Origin: Synergistales bacterium
Lineage (GTDB): Bacteria; Synergistota; Synergistia; Synergistales; Synergistaceae
DNA: 15,644 nucleotides
Assembly: GCA_026002695.1 (NCBI GenBank)
Contig: BOCB01000039.1
Span: 1-15,644, forward strand
Direction of reading: 5' to 3'
The first letter of the stretch is position 1; the number at the start of each line of letters is the position of its first letter. The position numbers and the translations under genes are program-made. The notes under the pieces were generated by a model that was not told the DNA's origin, did no database searches, and worked only from the letters and a program-made list of their open reading frames with translations. Of this stretch, positions 7,131-13,372 are shown piece after piece.

Positions 7131-8149
7131 TATACGCCCCCTCCTCTCTTGTAGATGACGCTCGGCTCCGCGTCGCCGAATTGGTAATCCGTCAGCGGGG
7201 ACTTCTGTTCGATGTCCTCCCCCGCCTGATATTCGCCGTACAGCGCGTCGATGTCCTTGATGAACTTGCGGTTGAGAAGCTGAAGGGGAATGTTGCGCGG
7301 GCAGACCCTGCTGCACTCGCCGCAGTCCGTGCAGCGCCCAGCTACGTGAAACGCCCTGATTATATGGAACATGTTCTCCTCGAAGCTGTCGGCGTTCGCC
7401 TTTGACTGAACGCCGGAATCAGTATTGTCGAAGACGCACTTGTTGCACGAGCAGACGGGACATGCGTTGCGGCACGCGTTGCAGCGTATGCAGCGCGAGA
7501 GCTCGCCGCGCCAGAAGTTAAACCTCTCCTCCGGTGTCATCTCCTCGATCATCTCGACTCCGGCGAAGCGGTCGAGCCTGTTCCAGTTTATCTCGTTGCC
7601 GCCGCCTATTACCTCGTCGCAGTATTTGAAGTCCAGCCCCTTGCACGTAACGCACTTTTCGAGCAGAACCTCGCCTCTCGGAAAGGTGTAGTCCTTGGTG
7701 AAGGAGCTGACGTTTACGCTGTCCCCGCTCTCCTCTACGGACTTTATGCTCTTCGCGCCCTTGAGGCGGATTTTCTCTATGTCGAGCATACCGCGGCACT
7801 CAACGCCAACCGCGTACACGTTCTCACGCTCGACCTTGCGCTCCTTAAGAAGATGGGCGAAGCTGTACGAGTCGCACGGCTTCAGGAAGACGAGCGCCTT
7901 TGGGGCTTTGCCCTCCTTGTCCTTCTTCGTGGCGTTTATCAGGTACTTGCTGAGCATGGCGGACGAGAATCCGTCGTAGACGAGGCCGCCGAGCTCATTG
8001 TCCGAGCATAGCTCATCCGCCGAGGTGAAGATCGCGGGCGTCTCGTCGTAAGCGAACTCGCCCTTCTCCCACCCCAGCACCTTGGAGACGCTGCCGCTTC
8101 GCAGCATCTCCGCCGCTCTGTCGCGCATCATCCCACGGATTCTTTGCAT
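7130..8149 (-). CDS. flxC: FlxC-like 4Fe-4S dicluster subunit
   Basis: Second dicluster subunit, 339 residues. The N-terminal domain (to about residue 180) contains FLKPCDSYS (88-96), GVECRGM (115-121) and a CVTCKG motif (166-171). This resembles the F420-hydrogenase-beta/FlxC group. C-terminal clusters are Cys220/223/226/230 (CIRCNACRNACP, followed by a further CSCNKC) and Cys273/276/279/283 (CTDCGECSRVCP). The start is the ATG at 8149 because AGAGGA stands six bases upstream. A second candidate, the ATG at 8131, overlaps the flxD stop as ATGA but lacks a good ribosome site. The gene overlaps flxD by 22 bases and flxB by 1, consistent with one polycistronic message. Its electron-relay role is inferred from the Flx family. 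Confidence 0.82.
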   Translation of the reverse strand: MQRIRGMMRDRAAEMLRSGSVSKVLGWEKGEFAYDETPAIFTSADELCSDNELGGLVYDGFSSAMLSKYLINATKKDKEGKAPKALVFLKPCDSYSFAHLLKERKVERENVYAVGVECRGMLDIEKIRLKGAKSIKSVEESGDSVNVSSFTKDYTFPRGEVLLEKCVTCKGLDFKYCDEVIGGGNEINWNRLDRFAGVEMIEEMTPEERFNFWRGELSRCIRCNACRNACPVCSCNKCVFDNTDSGVQSKANADSFEENMFHIIRAFHVAGRCTDCGECSRVCPRNIPLQLLNRKFIKDIDALYGEYQAGEDIEQKSPLTDYQFGDAEPSVIYKRGGGV

Positions 8150-8580
8150 CTGAGATCCTCTATCCTCCTGCACTCGCCGAGAGACTTTACCGTCTCGGCA
8201 AATTGGTTCATCGTACCGGCGAACTTCTGACCCTCCGCCGCCGAGACCCACTCGACGCGCGTGCGCCCCTTCTCGATGCCGAGGTAGTCGAGCATCCCGA
8301 AGAGGAGCGTCATCCTGCGGCGCGCGAAGTAATTGCCCGACGTGTAGTGACAGTCCCCGGGATGGCAGCCGCACATTATCACACCGTCCGCGCCGCGCTG
8401 GAATGCCCTCAGCATAAACAGCGGGTTGACGCGGCAGGAGCAGGGCACGCGGATTATCTTTATGTCGGCGGGGTAATTGAGCCTGCTCGAACCGGCGAGA
8501 TCCGCCCCGGCGTAACTGCACCAGTTACAGCAGAAAGCCACTATCTTCGGCCTGAACGTCCCCTTTTCGTCTATCGGCAT
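8128..8580 (-). CDS. flxD: FlxD/MvhD-like hydrogenase iron-sulfur subunit
   Basis: Small [2Fe-2S] protein of 150 residues that connects the electron-input module to HdrA. It is related to MvhD of methanogen hydrogenase-Hdr complexes and FlxD of NADH-linked ones. Visible motifs are FCCNWCSYAGADLAG (Cys17, 18, 21), RVPCSCRVNP (Cys47, 49) and GVIMCGCHPGDCHY (Cys70, 72, 77), all in the family's order. The ATG at 8580 overlaps the hdrA stop by 10 bases. Open frame upstream of this ATG lies inside hdrA and does not resemble the family, so I excluded it. Presence of this subunit between hdrA and the flx genes is the clearest sign that the HdrA here receives electrons from the Flx module. Confidence 0.92.
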   Translation of the reverse strand: MPIDEKGTFRPKIVAFCCNWCSYAGADLAGSSRLNYPADIKIIRVPCSCRVNPLFMLRAFQRGADGVIMCGCHPGDCHYTSGNYFARRRMTLLFGMLDYLGIEKGRTRVEWVSAAEGQKFAGTMNQFAETVKSLGECRRIEDLRCKESVG

Positions 8581-10565
8581 ATCGCGTCCACCTCCGCCAT
8601 TATCTGTAGGTTGGTGAAGCCCTTCAGGTCCATCGCGCCTGACGGACAAGTAACCGTACAAGCTCCGCAGCCCTGACAGAGCGCTTCGTTGACGGACGCC
8701 ACCCTGCGGGTTTCCCTGACGCCGTGATCGAAGACCGGCTTCTCCTCGTATGTTATAGCTCCGTAGGGGCAGACGAGCTCGCACGCCGAGCAGCCGTTGC
8801 AGAGCGGCTCATTGCATTCGGCGACGCAGGGGTTGCCTATGAGCTTGTCCTTCGACAGGAGCCCGATAACCTTGGAGGCCGCAGCTCCCGCCTGAGCCAC
8901 CGTGTCCGGTATGTCCTTCGGTCCTTGGCAGACGCCGGAGAGGAATATACCGGCCGTTGGACTCTCGACGGGGCGCAGCTTCGGGTGCGCCTCCGTGAAG
9001 AAGTCGTTCGTGTCCATGCTCGCCGTGAGCATGGTGCCGAGCGCCCTCGCTGACGGGTCCGGCTCTATCGCCGGCGCTAATACGACCAAATCCGCGTCGA
9101 TGATTATCTGCTTGTCGGCGATCAAATCGGACGCCTGAACGCGGAGATGTCCGTCCTCGGGCGCCACTTTGCCGACCATGCCCTTTACGTAGTGTACGTT
9201 GTACTCCTCTACAGCCCTCCTGTAGAACTCGTCGAAGCTCTTGCCGGGCGTGCGGACATCGATATAGAACACGTAGACCTCCGTGCCGGGGTACTTCTCG
9301 CGCAGCAGCATGGCGTGCTTCGCCGTGTACATGCAGCATATCTTCGAGCAGTACGTCTTGCCGCAATCGACGGTCGAGCGCGAGCCGACGCACTGCACGA
9401 AGACGATGGTCTTCGGCTCCTCGTGGTCGGACGGGCGGACGACGTGACCCTTCGTCGGGCCCGCCGCGTTGCAGAGGCGTTCGAACTCGAGCGACGTTAT
9501 TACGTCGGGGGACTGCGAGTACGCGAATTCGTCGAAATTGTCGAGTTTGATGGGGTTGAAGCCTGTGGCGGCGACTATCGCGCCGTACTGTTTTGTTACA
9601 ATCTCGTCCTGCTGCTCGTAATCGACAGCCTTGGCCGTGCAGACCTTCTCGCACACGCCGCACTTGCCTGTCTGAAATTTAATGCAAGCCTCGCGGTCTA
9701 TCACAGGTACGTTGGGAATAGCCTGAGCGAACGGAATGTATATGGCGCTCCTGTTGCTGAGTCCCTGATTGAACTCGCTCTTCGTCTTCTTGGAGGGGCA
9801 CTTCTCCATGCAGACGCCGCATCCCGTACAGAGCTCGGAATTGACGCTGCGGGCGTGCTTTCTTATCTCCACCGTAAAGTTTCCGACGAAGCCCTTTACG
9901 CTCTCCACCTCGCTGTACGTGTACAGGCTTATCTTTTCGGCGGCTGCCGCGTCGACCATCTTAGGCGTCAGTATGCAGGCCGAGCAGTCGAGCGTCGGGA
10001 ACGTCTTGTCGAGCATCGCCATCTTGCCGCCTATCGTCGGGGATTTCTCGACTATGTCGACCTCGTAGCCGGCGTCCGCTATATCGAGCGCGGTCTGTAT
10101 TCCGGCGATGCCCCCGCCTATGACGAGCGCGCGTTTCGTAACAGGGCTCTCCCCGGCTGTGAGGGGCTTGTCCAAGTTCAGCTTTGCCACTGCCGCGCGG
10201 GCGAGAATTATTGCCTTCTCCGTCGCTTCCGGTTTATCCTTGTGTATCCACGAGCACTGCTCGCGGATGTTAGCTATCTCGACCATGTACGGGTTCATGC
10301 CGGCCGCAGCCGCCGCTTTGCGGAACGTAGGCTCGTGCATCCTAGGGGAACAGGCGCAGACGACTATGCCGGTCAGCTTGTGCTCGGCGACGGCGTTTCG
10401 TATTGACGACTGCCAGCCCTCGGAACACATATATTGGGAGTTAGTGGCGACCACCACCCCCGGCTCCGTCCTCACGGCCTCCGTAACGGCCTCGACGTCG
10501 ACGGTAGCCGCGATGTTGCTCCCGCACCAACAGACAAACACTCCGATCCTTTGCAAGTAACTCAC
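8571..10565 (-). CDS. hdrA: HdrA-like flavin-based electron-bifurcating subunit
   Basis: Central flavoprotein of heterodisulfide-reductase-type complexes, 664 residues, close to the roughly 650 of methanogen HdrA. It shows an N-terminal Cys cluster region (VCWCGSNIA at 11-19, Cys47, Cys70/72, Cys104), the FAD motif VIGGGIAG (148-155) and LDCSACILTPKM (192-203). Inserted ferredoxin motifs are Cys246/249/252/256 and Cys294/302/305/309. Two C-terminal [4Fe-4S] motifs are Cys589/592/595/599 and Cys630/633/636/640. In characterised complexes the HdrA FAD splits electron pairs between ferredoxin (low potential) and the HdrBC branch (high potential). The start is a GTG at 10565 with AGAGGA very close upstream; a TTG at 10556 gives almost the same protein and better spacing. 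Between hdrC and hdrA lie 132 bases of palindromic repeats, but orientation and order argue for one operon. Confidence 0.93.
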   Translation of the reverse strand: MSYLQRIGVFVCWCGSNIAATVDVEAVTEAVRTEPGVVVATNSQYMCSEGWQSSIRNAVAEHKLTGIVVCACSPRMHEPTFRKAAAAAGMNPYMVEIANIREQCSWIHKDKPEATEKAIILARAAVAKLNLDKPLTAGESPVTKRALVIGGGIAGIQTALDIADAGYEVDIVEKSPTIGGKMAMLDKTFPTLDCSACILTPKMVDAAAAEKISLYTYSEVESVKGFVGNFTVEIRKHARSVNSELCTGCGVCMEKCPSKKTKSEFNQGLSNRSAIYIPFAQAIPNVPVIDREACIKFQTGKCGVCEKVCTAKAVDYEQQDEIVTKQYGAIVAATGFNPIKLDNFDEFAYSQSPDVITSLEFERLCNAAGPTKGHVVRPSDHEEPKTIVFVQCVGSRSTVDCGKTYCSKICCMYTAKHAMLLREKYPGTEVYVFYIDVRTPGKSFDEFYRRAVEEYNVHYVKGMVGKVAPEDGHLRVQASDLIADKQIIIDADLVVLAPAIEPDPSARALGTMLTASMDTNDFFTEAHPKLRPVESPTAGIFLSGVCQGPKDIPDTVAQAGAAASKVIGLLSKDKLIGNPCVAECNEPLCNGCSACELVCPYGAITYEEKPVFDHGVRETRRVASVNEALCQGCGACTVTCPSGAMDLKGFTNLQIMAEVDAICR

Positions 10566-10697
10566 TTCCTCTGAAAAAGGCGATTTAAGAGACCAATTTA
10601 TTCGTTAGAGCGGGCGGCAAAATGCCGCCCCTGCATAAAGGCGATTTGCTGCCAGAACGGGCGGCCGCCTTGTTGGACGGGCGGCAAATGGCCGCCC
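10566..10697. repeat. Cluster of GGGCGGCA-type palindromes between hdrC and hdrA
   Basis: The first copy is a perfect hairpin: GGGCGGCA at 10612-10619, AAA, then TGCCGCCC at 10623-10630. A partial copy GGGCGGCCGCC lies at 10659-10669. A third copy pairs GGGCGGC (10679-10685) with GCCGCCC (10691-10697), and its flanking TAG supplies the hdrC stop codon. It is the only long gap inside the ten-gene operon. The transcribed hairpins could alter mRNA stability or the ratio of HdrBC to HdrA-Flx. No promoter is evident. Confidence 0.75.
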
Positions 10698-11114
10698 CTA
10701 CCGGCTGTATTTTCGGAAGGCGCTCGCCAGCAGCTGTTGAGGGATCTTCTCGGCGTCCTCGCCGAGGTCCTTTATGAACTTCGGCAACCCTTCGGGCGTC
10801 AGGCGGTTTTGCCCCTGCGGGGCCAGTACCCTCGTCCTGACCGCCTCTATTATGTTGGCGGGCTTCACGTCGCGCGGGCATCTCTCCACGCAGGCGAAGC
10901 ACGACAGGCACTTCCAGATGGACTTGGACGCCAGCAGAGCGGACACGTCGCAGTCGTTTATCATCGACACGAACTTATGCGGGTGAATATCCATCTCGGC
11001 GTAATTGGGACACGCGCCCGAGCACTTCCCGCACTTCATACACTTCTTAACGTTGGCTCCGCTCGAAAGGGTTATGTCCGCCGCCCATTTCTTCTCGTCA
11101 ACATGCACGGGCAA
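10698..11114 (-). CDS. hdrC: HdrC-like iron-sulfur subunit
   Basis: Electron-transfer subunit linking HdrA to HdrB. It has 138 residues and two [4Fe-4S] motifs: Cys25/28/31/35 (CMKCGKCSGACP) and Cys69/72/75/79 (CLSCFACVERCP). Order and spacing match HdrC of methanogens and sulfate reducers. There is no suitable ATG. I chose TTG at 11114, with GGAGGGAGG immediately upstream. A GTG two codons later (11108) has somewhat better spacing and is an alternative. It overlaps the hdrB stop by 17 bases, so translation is probably coupled. The stop codon TAG coincides with the edge of a palindromic repeat, so the last few residues may differ from relatives if the repeat inserted here. Confidence 0.9.
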   Translation of the reverse strand: MPVHVDEKKWAADITLSSGANVKKCMKCGKCSGACPNYAEMDIHPHKFVSMINDCDVSALLASKSIWKCLSCFACVERCPRDVKPANIIEAVRTRVLAPQGQNRLTPEGLPKFIKDLGEDAEKIPQQLLASAFRKYSR

Positions 11115-11904
11115 GACCTCCCTCCGACTTCACGCCAAGAGCCTCGGCGAGCAGCTCCGTGAAGTAGCGGACGGGCAGCTCGCCTGTCCCGTTCTCGTTC
11201 AGGTTGTACAGGCACAGCGGGCATGCCGTTATGATGGAGTCCGCCCCCGCTTTGGCGGCCGATCTCATCACGCGCGACGACATATCCTTTGAGATACCCC
11301 TGTCCTCAAGGGCGAGGTAGCCCCCGCAGCACTCGTTGCGATAGGGATATATCACGGGCTCGGCACCGATCGCCGATATGAAGTCCTCGATGATCCTCGG
11401 GTTCTCCGGATTATCGAAGCTCATTACGGAGCTCGGGCGCAGCAGCATACAGCCGTAGTACGCGCCTATCTTCCTGTCCTTCAGCGGGTTCGTTACCAGT
11501 TTTTTTATTTCGCCGAAGCCCACGTTGTCCCGCAGCATCTCCAAATAATGGACGACCCTTGTCTCGCCCTCGTAAGGAGCCTCGGGTTGAACGTAGTTGT
11601 TCACCTTCCCCCGCATATCCGCGTCCGTCTTCATGTCGTCGTTCACCCGCTTGATAACATGATGGCAGGCGGAGCAGAGCGTCAGGAGATCCTGCCCCTT
11701 CCTCTTCGCGTCAATAAGCGCGCGCGCCGCCGACAGCCTTGTGGCTATCTCGTCCCTCGCTAACGGATAGACCGCCCCGCAGCACTGCCACTCGTCGAGC
11801 TCCTCGATTTCCACACCGAGAACCTCGGCCGCGCCGCGCGCCGCAGAATCCAGTTCCTTAGCCTTCGTCTTGAGCGTACATCCCGGGAAATAGCTGAATT
11901 TCAT
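11098..11904 (-). CDS. hdrB: HdrB-like subunit with two complete CCG domains
   Basis: Catalytic subunit of heterodisulfide-reductase-type complexes, 268 residues. Both CCG domains are intact: Cys9, Cys41-Cys42, Cys77, Cys80, and Cys152, Cys192-Cys193, Cys228, Cys231. In methanogen HdrB each set binds a non-cubane [4Fe-4S] cluster that reduces the CoM-S-S-CoB disulfide. Intact sites mean this complex can probably reduce a disulfide or protein trisulfide/disulfide partner. Bacteria of this type lack CoM/CoB, and no DsrC gene is in the window, so the substrate is unknown. The ATG at 11904 has a strong ribosome site (GAGAGGGGG). It is the first gene of the operon, preceded by an AT-rich leader and a terminator. 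The alternative is that the subunit passes electrons straight to the FrdB-like protein. Confidence 0.93.
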   Translation of the reverse strand: MKFSYFPGCTLKTKAKELDSAARGAAEVLGVEIEELDEWQCCGAVYPLARDEIATRLSAARALIDAKRKGQDLLTLCSACHHVIKRVNDDMKTDADMRGKVNNYVQPEAPYEGETRVVHYLEMLRDNVGFGEIKKLVTNPLKDRKIGAYYGCMLLRPSSVMSFDNPENPRIIEDFISAIGAEPVIYPYRNECCGGYLALEDRGISKDMSSRVMRSAAKAGADSIITACPLCLYNLNENGTGELPVRYFTELLAEALGVKSEGGLARAC

Positions 11905-11952
11905 GGCGCACCCCCTCTCTCGTTGCTGACCGCAACATCGCTTACAAAAATG

Positions 11953-11984
11953 CGGAAATTACGCATAGTGTAAAAGCATTTCCG
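11953..11984. promoter_or_regulatory. Inverted repeat in the hdr operon leader, possible operator
   Basis: CGGAAAT (11953-11959) is repeated inverted as ATTTCCG (11978-11984), 18 bases apart. A second small dyad, ATGCG/CGCAT (11950-11954/11962-11966), overlaps it. The element sits just downstream of a possible -10 box and before the hdrB start, a typical place for a repressor site. It does not match the Rex or FNR consensus. Function is inferred only. Confidence 0.3.
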
Positions 11985-11986
11985 TT

Positions 11987-11997
11987 ATTATATTATA
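11987..11997 (-). promoter_or_regulatory. Candidate -10 region of the hdr-flx-frd-mdh operon
   Basis: Two overlapping TATAAT hexamers on the minus strand (11997-11992 and 11992-11987) lie in a strongly AT-rich stretch about 85 bases before the hdrB start. They sit downstream of the tRNA terminator. No good -35 box stands 16-18 bases upstream (best partial match AATACA), so an activator may be needed or the true promoter may differ. Confidence 0.4.
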
Positions 11998-12044
11998 ATT
12001 TGCCTTTATTTGGCATGTATTTTAAGCATAAAAACGGAAAACAC

Positions 12045-12092
12045 AAAAAACTGAACAACCACCAGCTTTAGCTGGTGGTTGTTCAGTTTTTT
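12045..12092 (-). terminator. Strong intrinsic terminator after the tRNA
   Basis: Bases 12045-12066 and 12071-12092 are perfect 22-base inverted arms around a TTTA loop (CTGAACAACCACCAGC and its complement, flanked by A6/T6). On the minus strand it follows the tRNA 3' end by about 42 bases and ends in a T-run. It separates the ferredoxin-tRNA unit from the hdr operon. By symmetry it would work on either strand. Confidence 0.92.
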
Positions 12093-12134
12093 GCAACATT
12101 TATCCACCTAATCCCATGTCCGATCATTGGAGAA

Positions 12135-12211
12135 TGGTGGGCCTACCAGGAATCGAACCTGGAACCTTCCGGTTATGAGCCGGTGGCTCTAACCAATTGA
12201 GCTATAGGCCC
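12135..12211 (-). tRNA. tRNA with CAU anticodon, probably tRNA-Ile2 (alternatively elongator tRNA-Met)
   Basis: A full cloverleaf is visible: acceptor GGGCCTA/TAGGCCC, D-arm GCTC...GAGC, anticodon loop CTCATAA, T-arm CCAGG TTCGATT CCTGG, discriminator A and an encoded CCA. The body is 74 bases plus CCA. CAU anticodons belong to Met tRNAs or to tRNA-Ile2, whose C34 becomes lysidine. It lacks the initiator hallmark of an unpaired 1-72 position. Pairs C4-G69 and C5-G68, reported determinants for the lysidine enzyme TilS in E. coli, are present and favour Ile2. The outer anticodon-stem pair 27-43 is A-A, a mismatch. It probably shares a transcript with the ferredoxin gene 25 bases upstream. Confidence 0.92.
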
Positions 12212-12236
12212 CAACGGAAAAAAATTGTATCACAGG

Positions 12237-12419
12237 TTATTTGTTTATGCAAGACATCGGGCAATTATCAATAGCATCGCGGAGCTTCGCGTCATCAAAT
12301 TCGTCCGCTTCCTTTATCAGAGCCCTGCCTTCATCGTCGTCCAGCTCGAATACGTCGGGGTATATCTGCATACAAACTCCGCATCCGATACATTTGTTTG
12401 TGTCGATAATCAACTTCAT
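12237..12419 (-). CDS. Small single-cluster [4Fe-4S] ferredoxin
   Basis: A 60-residue ferredoxin. CIGCGVC near residues 10-16 supplies three cluster ligands and NCP near residue 53 the fourth, as in Desulfovibrio and Thermotoga monocluster ferredoxins. The residue that is Cys in many relatives (the CP after the first motif) is Tyr here (MQIYPDVF). That position is not a cluster ligand in D. gigas ferredoxin but part of a disulfide, so the cluster should still form. The start is the ATG at 12419 because GGAGGGG stands upstream; the TTG 18 bases earlier overlaps that site. It has its own promoter and lies just upstream of the tRNA and the hdr operon. It is a plausible low-potential acceptor for the bifurcating HdrA, but that link is inference from proximity. 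Confidence 0.88.
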   Translation of the reverse strand: MKLIIDTNKCIGCGVCMQIYPDVFELDDDEGRALIKEADEFDDAKLRDAIDNCPMSCINK

Positions 12420-12491
12420 TGCGCGATACCCCTCCAACGTATTTTATCTTCGCCCTTGTAGGTTCTTAACAATAAATCAACTCTTCTTGAA

Positions 12492-12520
12492 ATTTTACAG
12501 CAACAGCGCGGGAGCGTCAA
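12492..12520 (-). promoter_or_regulatory. Sigma70-type promoter for the ferredoxin-tRNA unit
   Basis: On the minus strand TTGACG (12520-12515) is followed after exactly 17 bases by TAAAAT (12497-12492). This is five of six matches to each consensus hexamer with ideal spacing. Transcription should begin near 12485, giving a leader of about 65 bases before the ferredoxin ATG. Confidence 0.75.
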
Positions 12521-12532
12521 GTGCGGCAAACG

Positions 12533-13357
12533 CTAATCCAAAATCCTCAGCACCGACCGCTCCGTCTGCGTTACTTCGCTGTCCGATATGAACGGGTTGG
12601 TGAGCGTGCCTATTCCGTCTATCTCAACCTCGACCCTGTCGCCGCCGCGCACAGGGCCGACGCCCTCAGGCGTACCGGTAGCTATCACGTCGCCCGGTTC
12701 GAGCGTGGCGAACGCGCTTATGAACGATATTATCCTCGCGACCGAAAATATCATGTTCGAGAACGTATCCTGCTGAACGGCTACCCCGTTCAGCCTCGTA
12801 GTTATCCTCGCGTCGTCCGGCATCTCCTCCGTAATCAGTATCAGCGGACCTAACGGGCCGAAGCCGTCGAAGCCCTTGGCTCGTATCCAGTTGTTATCGG
12901 TCTGGAGATCGCGCGCCGTTACGTCGTTGAAGCACGAGTAGCCGAGCACGTGAGAGAGCGCGTCCGCCTCACTCACTTTGCGGCAGGGACGGCCTATTAT
13001 GGCCGCGAGCTCGCCCTCGTAGTCCACCCTTCCCGCCCATTCAGGCACACGAACAGAATCCCCGCTCCCCACCGTCGCAGTGACGGGCTTCATGAATATC
13101 AGCGGCTCCTTCGGCACGTCGTGGTCGAGCTCCTTCACGTGTCCGAGGTAATTGCGCCCCACGCACCATATCTTTGTCGGCGTAATCGGCGGCAGAAACT
13201 TCAAATGATCGACGGGGTAACTCATCCTCATGCCGGAAAACCCGCTGAAGATGTCCCCGTCAACTATGTCAACCATTTTCCCGCGCACAAGCCCGTTATA
13301 AATCTTGCCGTCGGCTTTGAAACGGCAGTACCTCTGCGGTTCCTCCCGGATGCTCAT
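12533..13357 (-). CDS. Fumarylacetoacetate hydrolase (FAH) family protein
   Basis: Member of the FAH/HpcE/FAHD family, 274 residues. These metal-dependent enzymes act on 2-oxo or acylpyruvate-type compounds as hydrolases, decarboxylases, isomerases or oxaloacetate tautomerases. The N-terminal 55 residues form the usual small domain. The catalytic domain shows KIWCVGRNY (62-70), DYEGELA with metal ligands Glu114 and Glu116, NDVTARD with Asp145, KGFDGFGPLGP (161-171) and TGTPEGVG (228-235). It begins 15 bases after the PatB/MalY stop, so the two are probably co-transcribed. The substrate cannot be told from sequence. Given a malate dehydrogenase operon nearby, oxaloacetate tautomerase/decarboxylase is one option, and aromatic or sugar-acid breakdown is another. 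The weak ribosome site (GGAAG) leaves slight doubt about the start. Confidence 0.9.
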   Translation of the reverse strand: MSIREEPQRYCRFKADGKIYNGLVRGKMVDIVDGDIFSGFSGMRMSYPVDHLKFLPPITPTKIWCVGRNYLGHVKELDHDVPKEPLIFMKPVTATVGSGDSVRVPEWAGRVDYEGELAAIIGRPCRKVSEADALSHVLGYSCFNDVTARDLQTDNNWIRAKGFDGFGPLGPLILITEEMPDDARITTRLNGVAVQQDTFSNMIFSVARIISFISAFATLEPGDVIATGTPEGVGPVRGGDRVEVEIDGIGTLTNPFISDSEVTQTERSVLRILD

Positions 13358-13372
13358 GCTTCCGACTCGCCC

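Noticed and set aside
7131..7316. Upstream extension of the flxB frame
   Set aside because: It lies inside flxC, and the family start MLKLSIS at 7130 overlaps the flxC stop in the usual coupled way.
8150..8521. Upstream extension of the flxC frame inside flxD
   Set aside because: Low-complexity Arg-rich translation without similarity; a good ribosome site precedes the ATG at 8149.
8581..8784. Upstream extension of the flxD frame inside hdrA
   Set aside because: It overlaps the C-terminal ferredoxin domain of hdrA in another frame; the ATG at 8580 gives the normal MvhD/FlxD length.
9147..10406. Long plus-strand open frame (419 residues) opposite hdrA, and similar ones at 3018-3824, 671-1489 and 14138-14938
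   Set aside because: They are antisense to well-recognised genes, have Arg/Val/Leu-rich composition expected from reading GC-biased codons backwards, and show no family motif.
10566..10697. CRISPR array
   Set aside because: The repeats are few, uneven in spacing and themselves palindromic, with no regular spacers and no cas genes.
11921..11935. Small hairpin GTTGC-GGTCA-GCAAC just before the hdrB ribosome site, as a riboswitch
   Set aside because: A 5-bp stem alone is too little; no riboswitch core is recognisable.
12225..12591. Two plus-strand small open frames opposite the ferredoxin
   Set aside because: They are shadows of the ferredoxin and FAH genes and cross the ferredoxin promoter; no motif or ribosome site.
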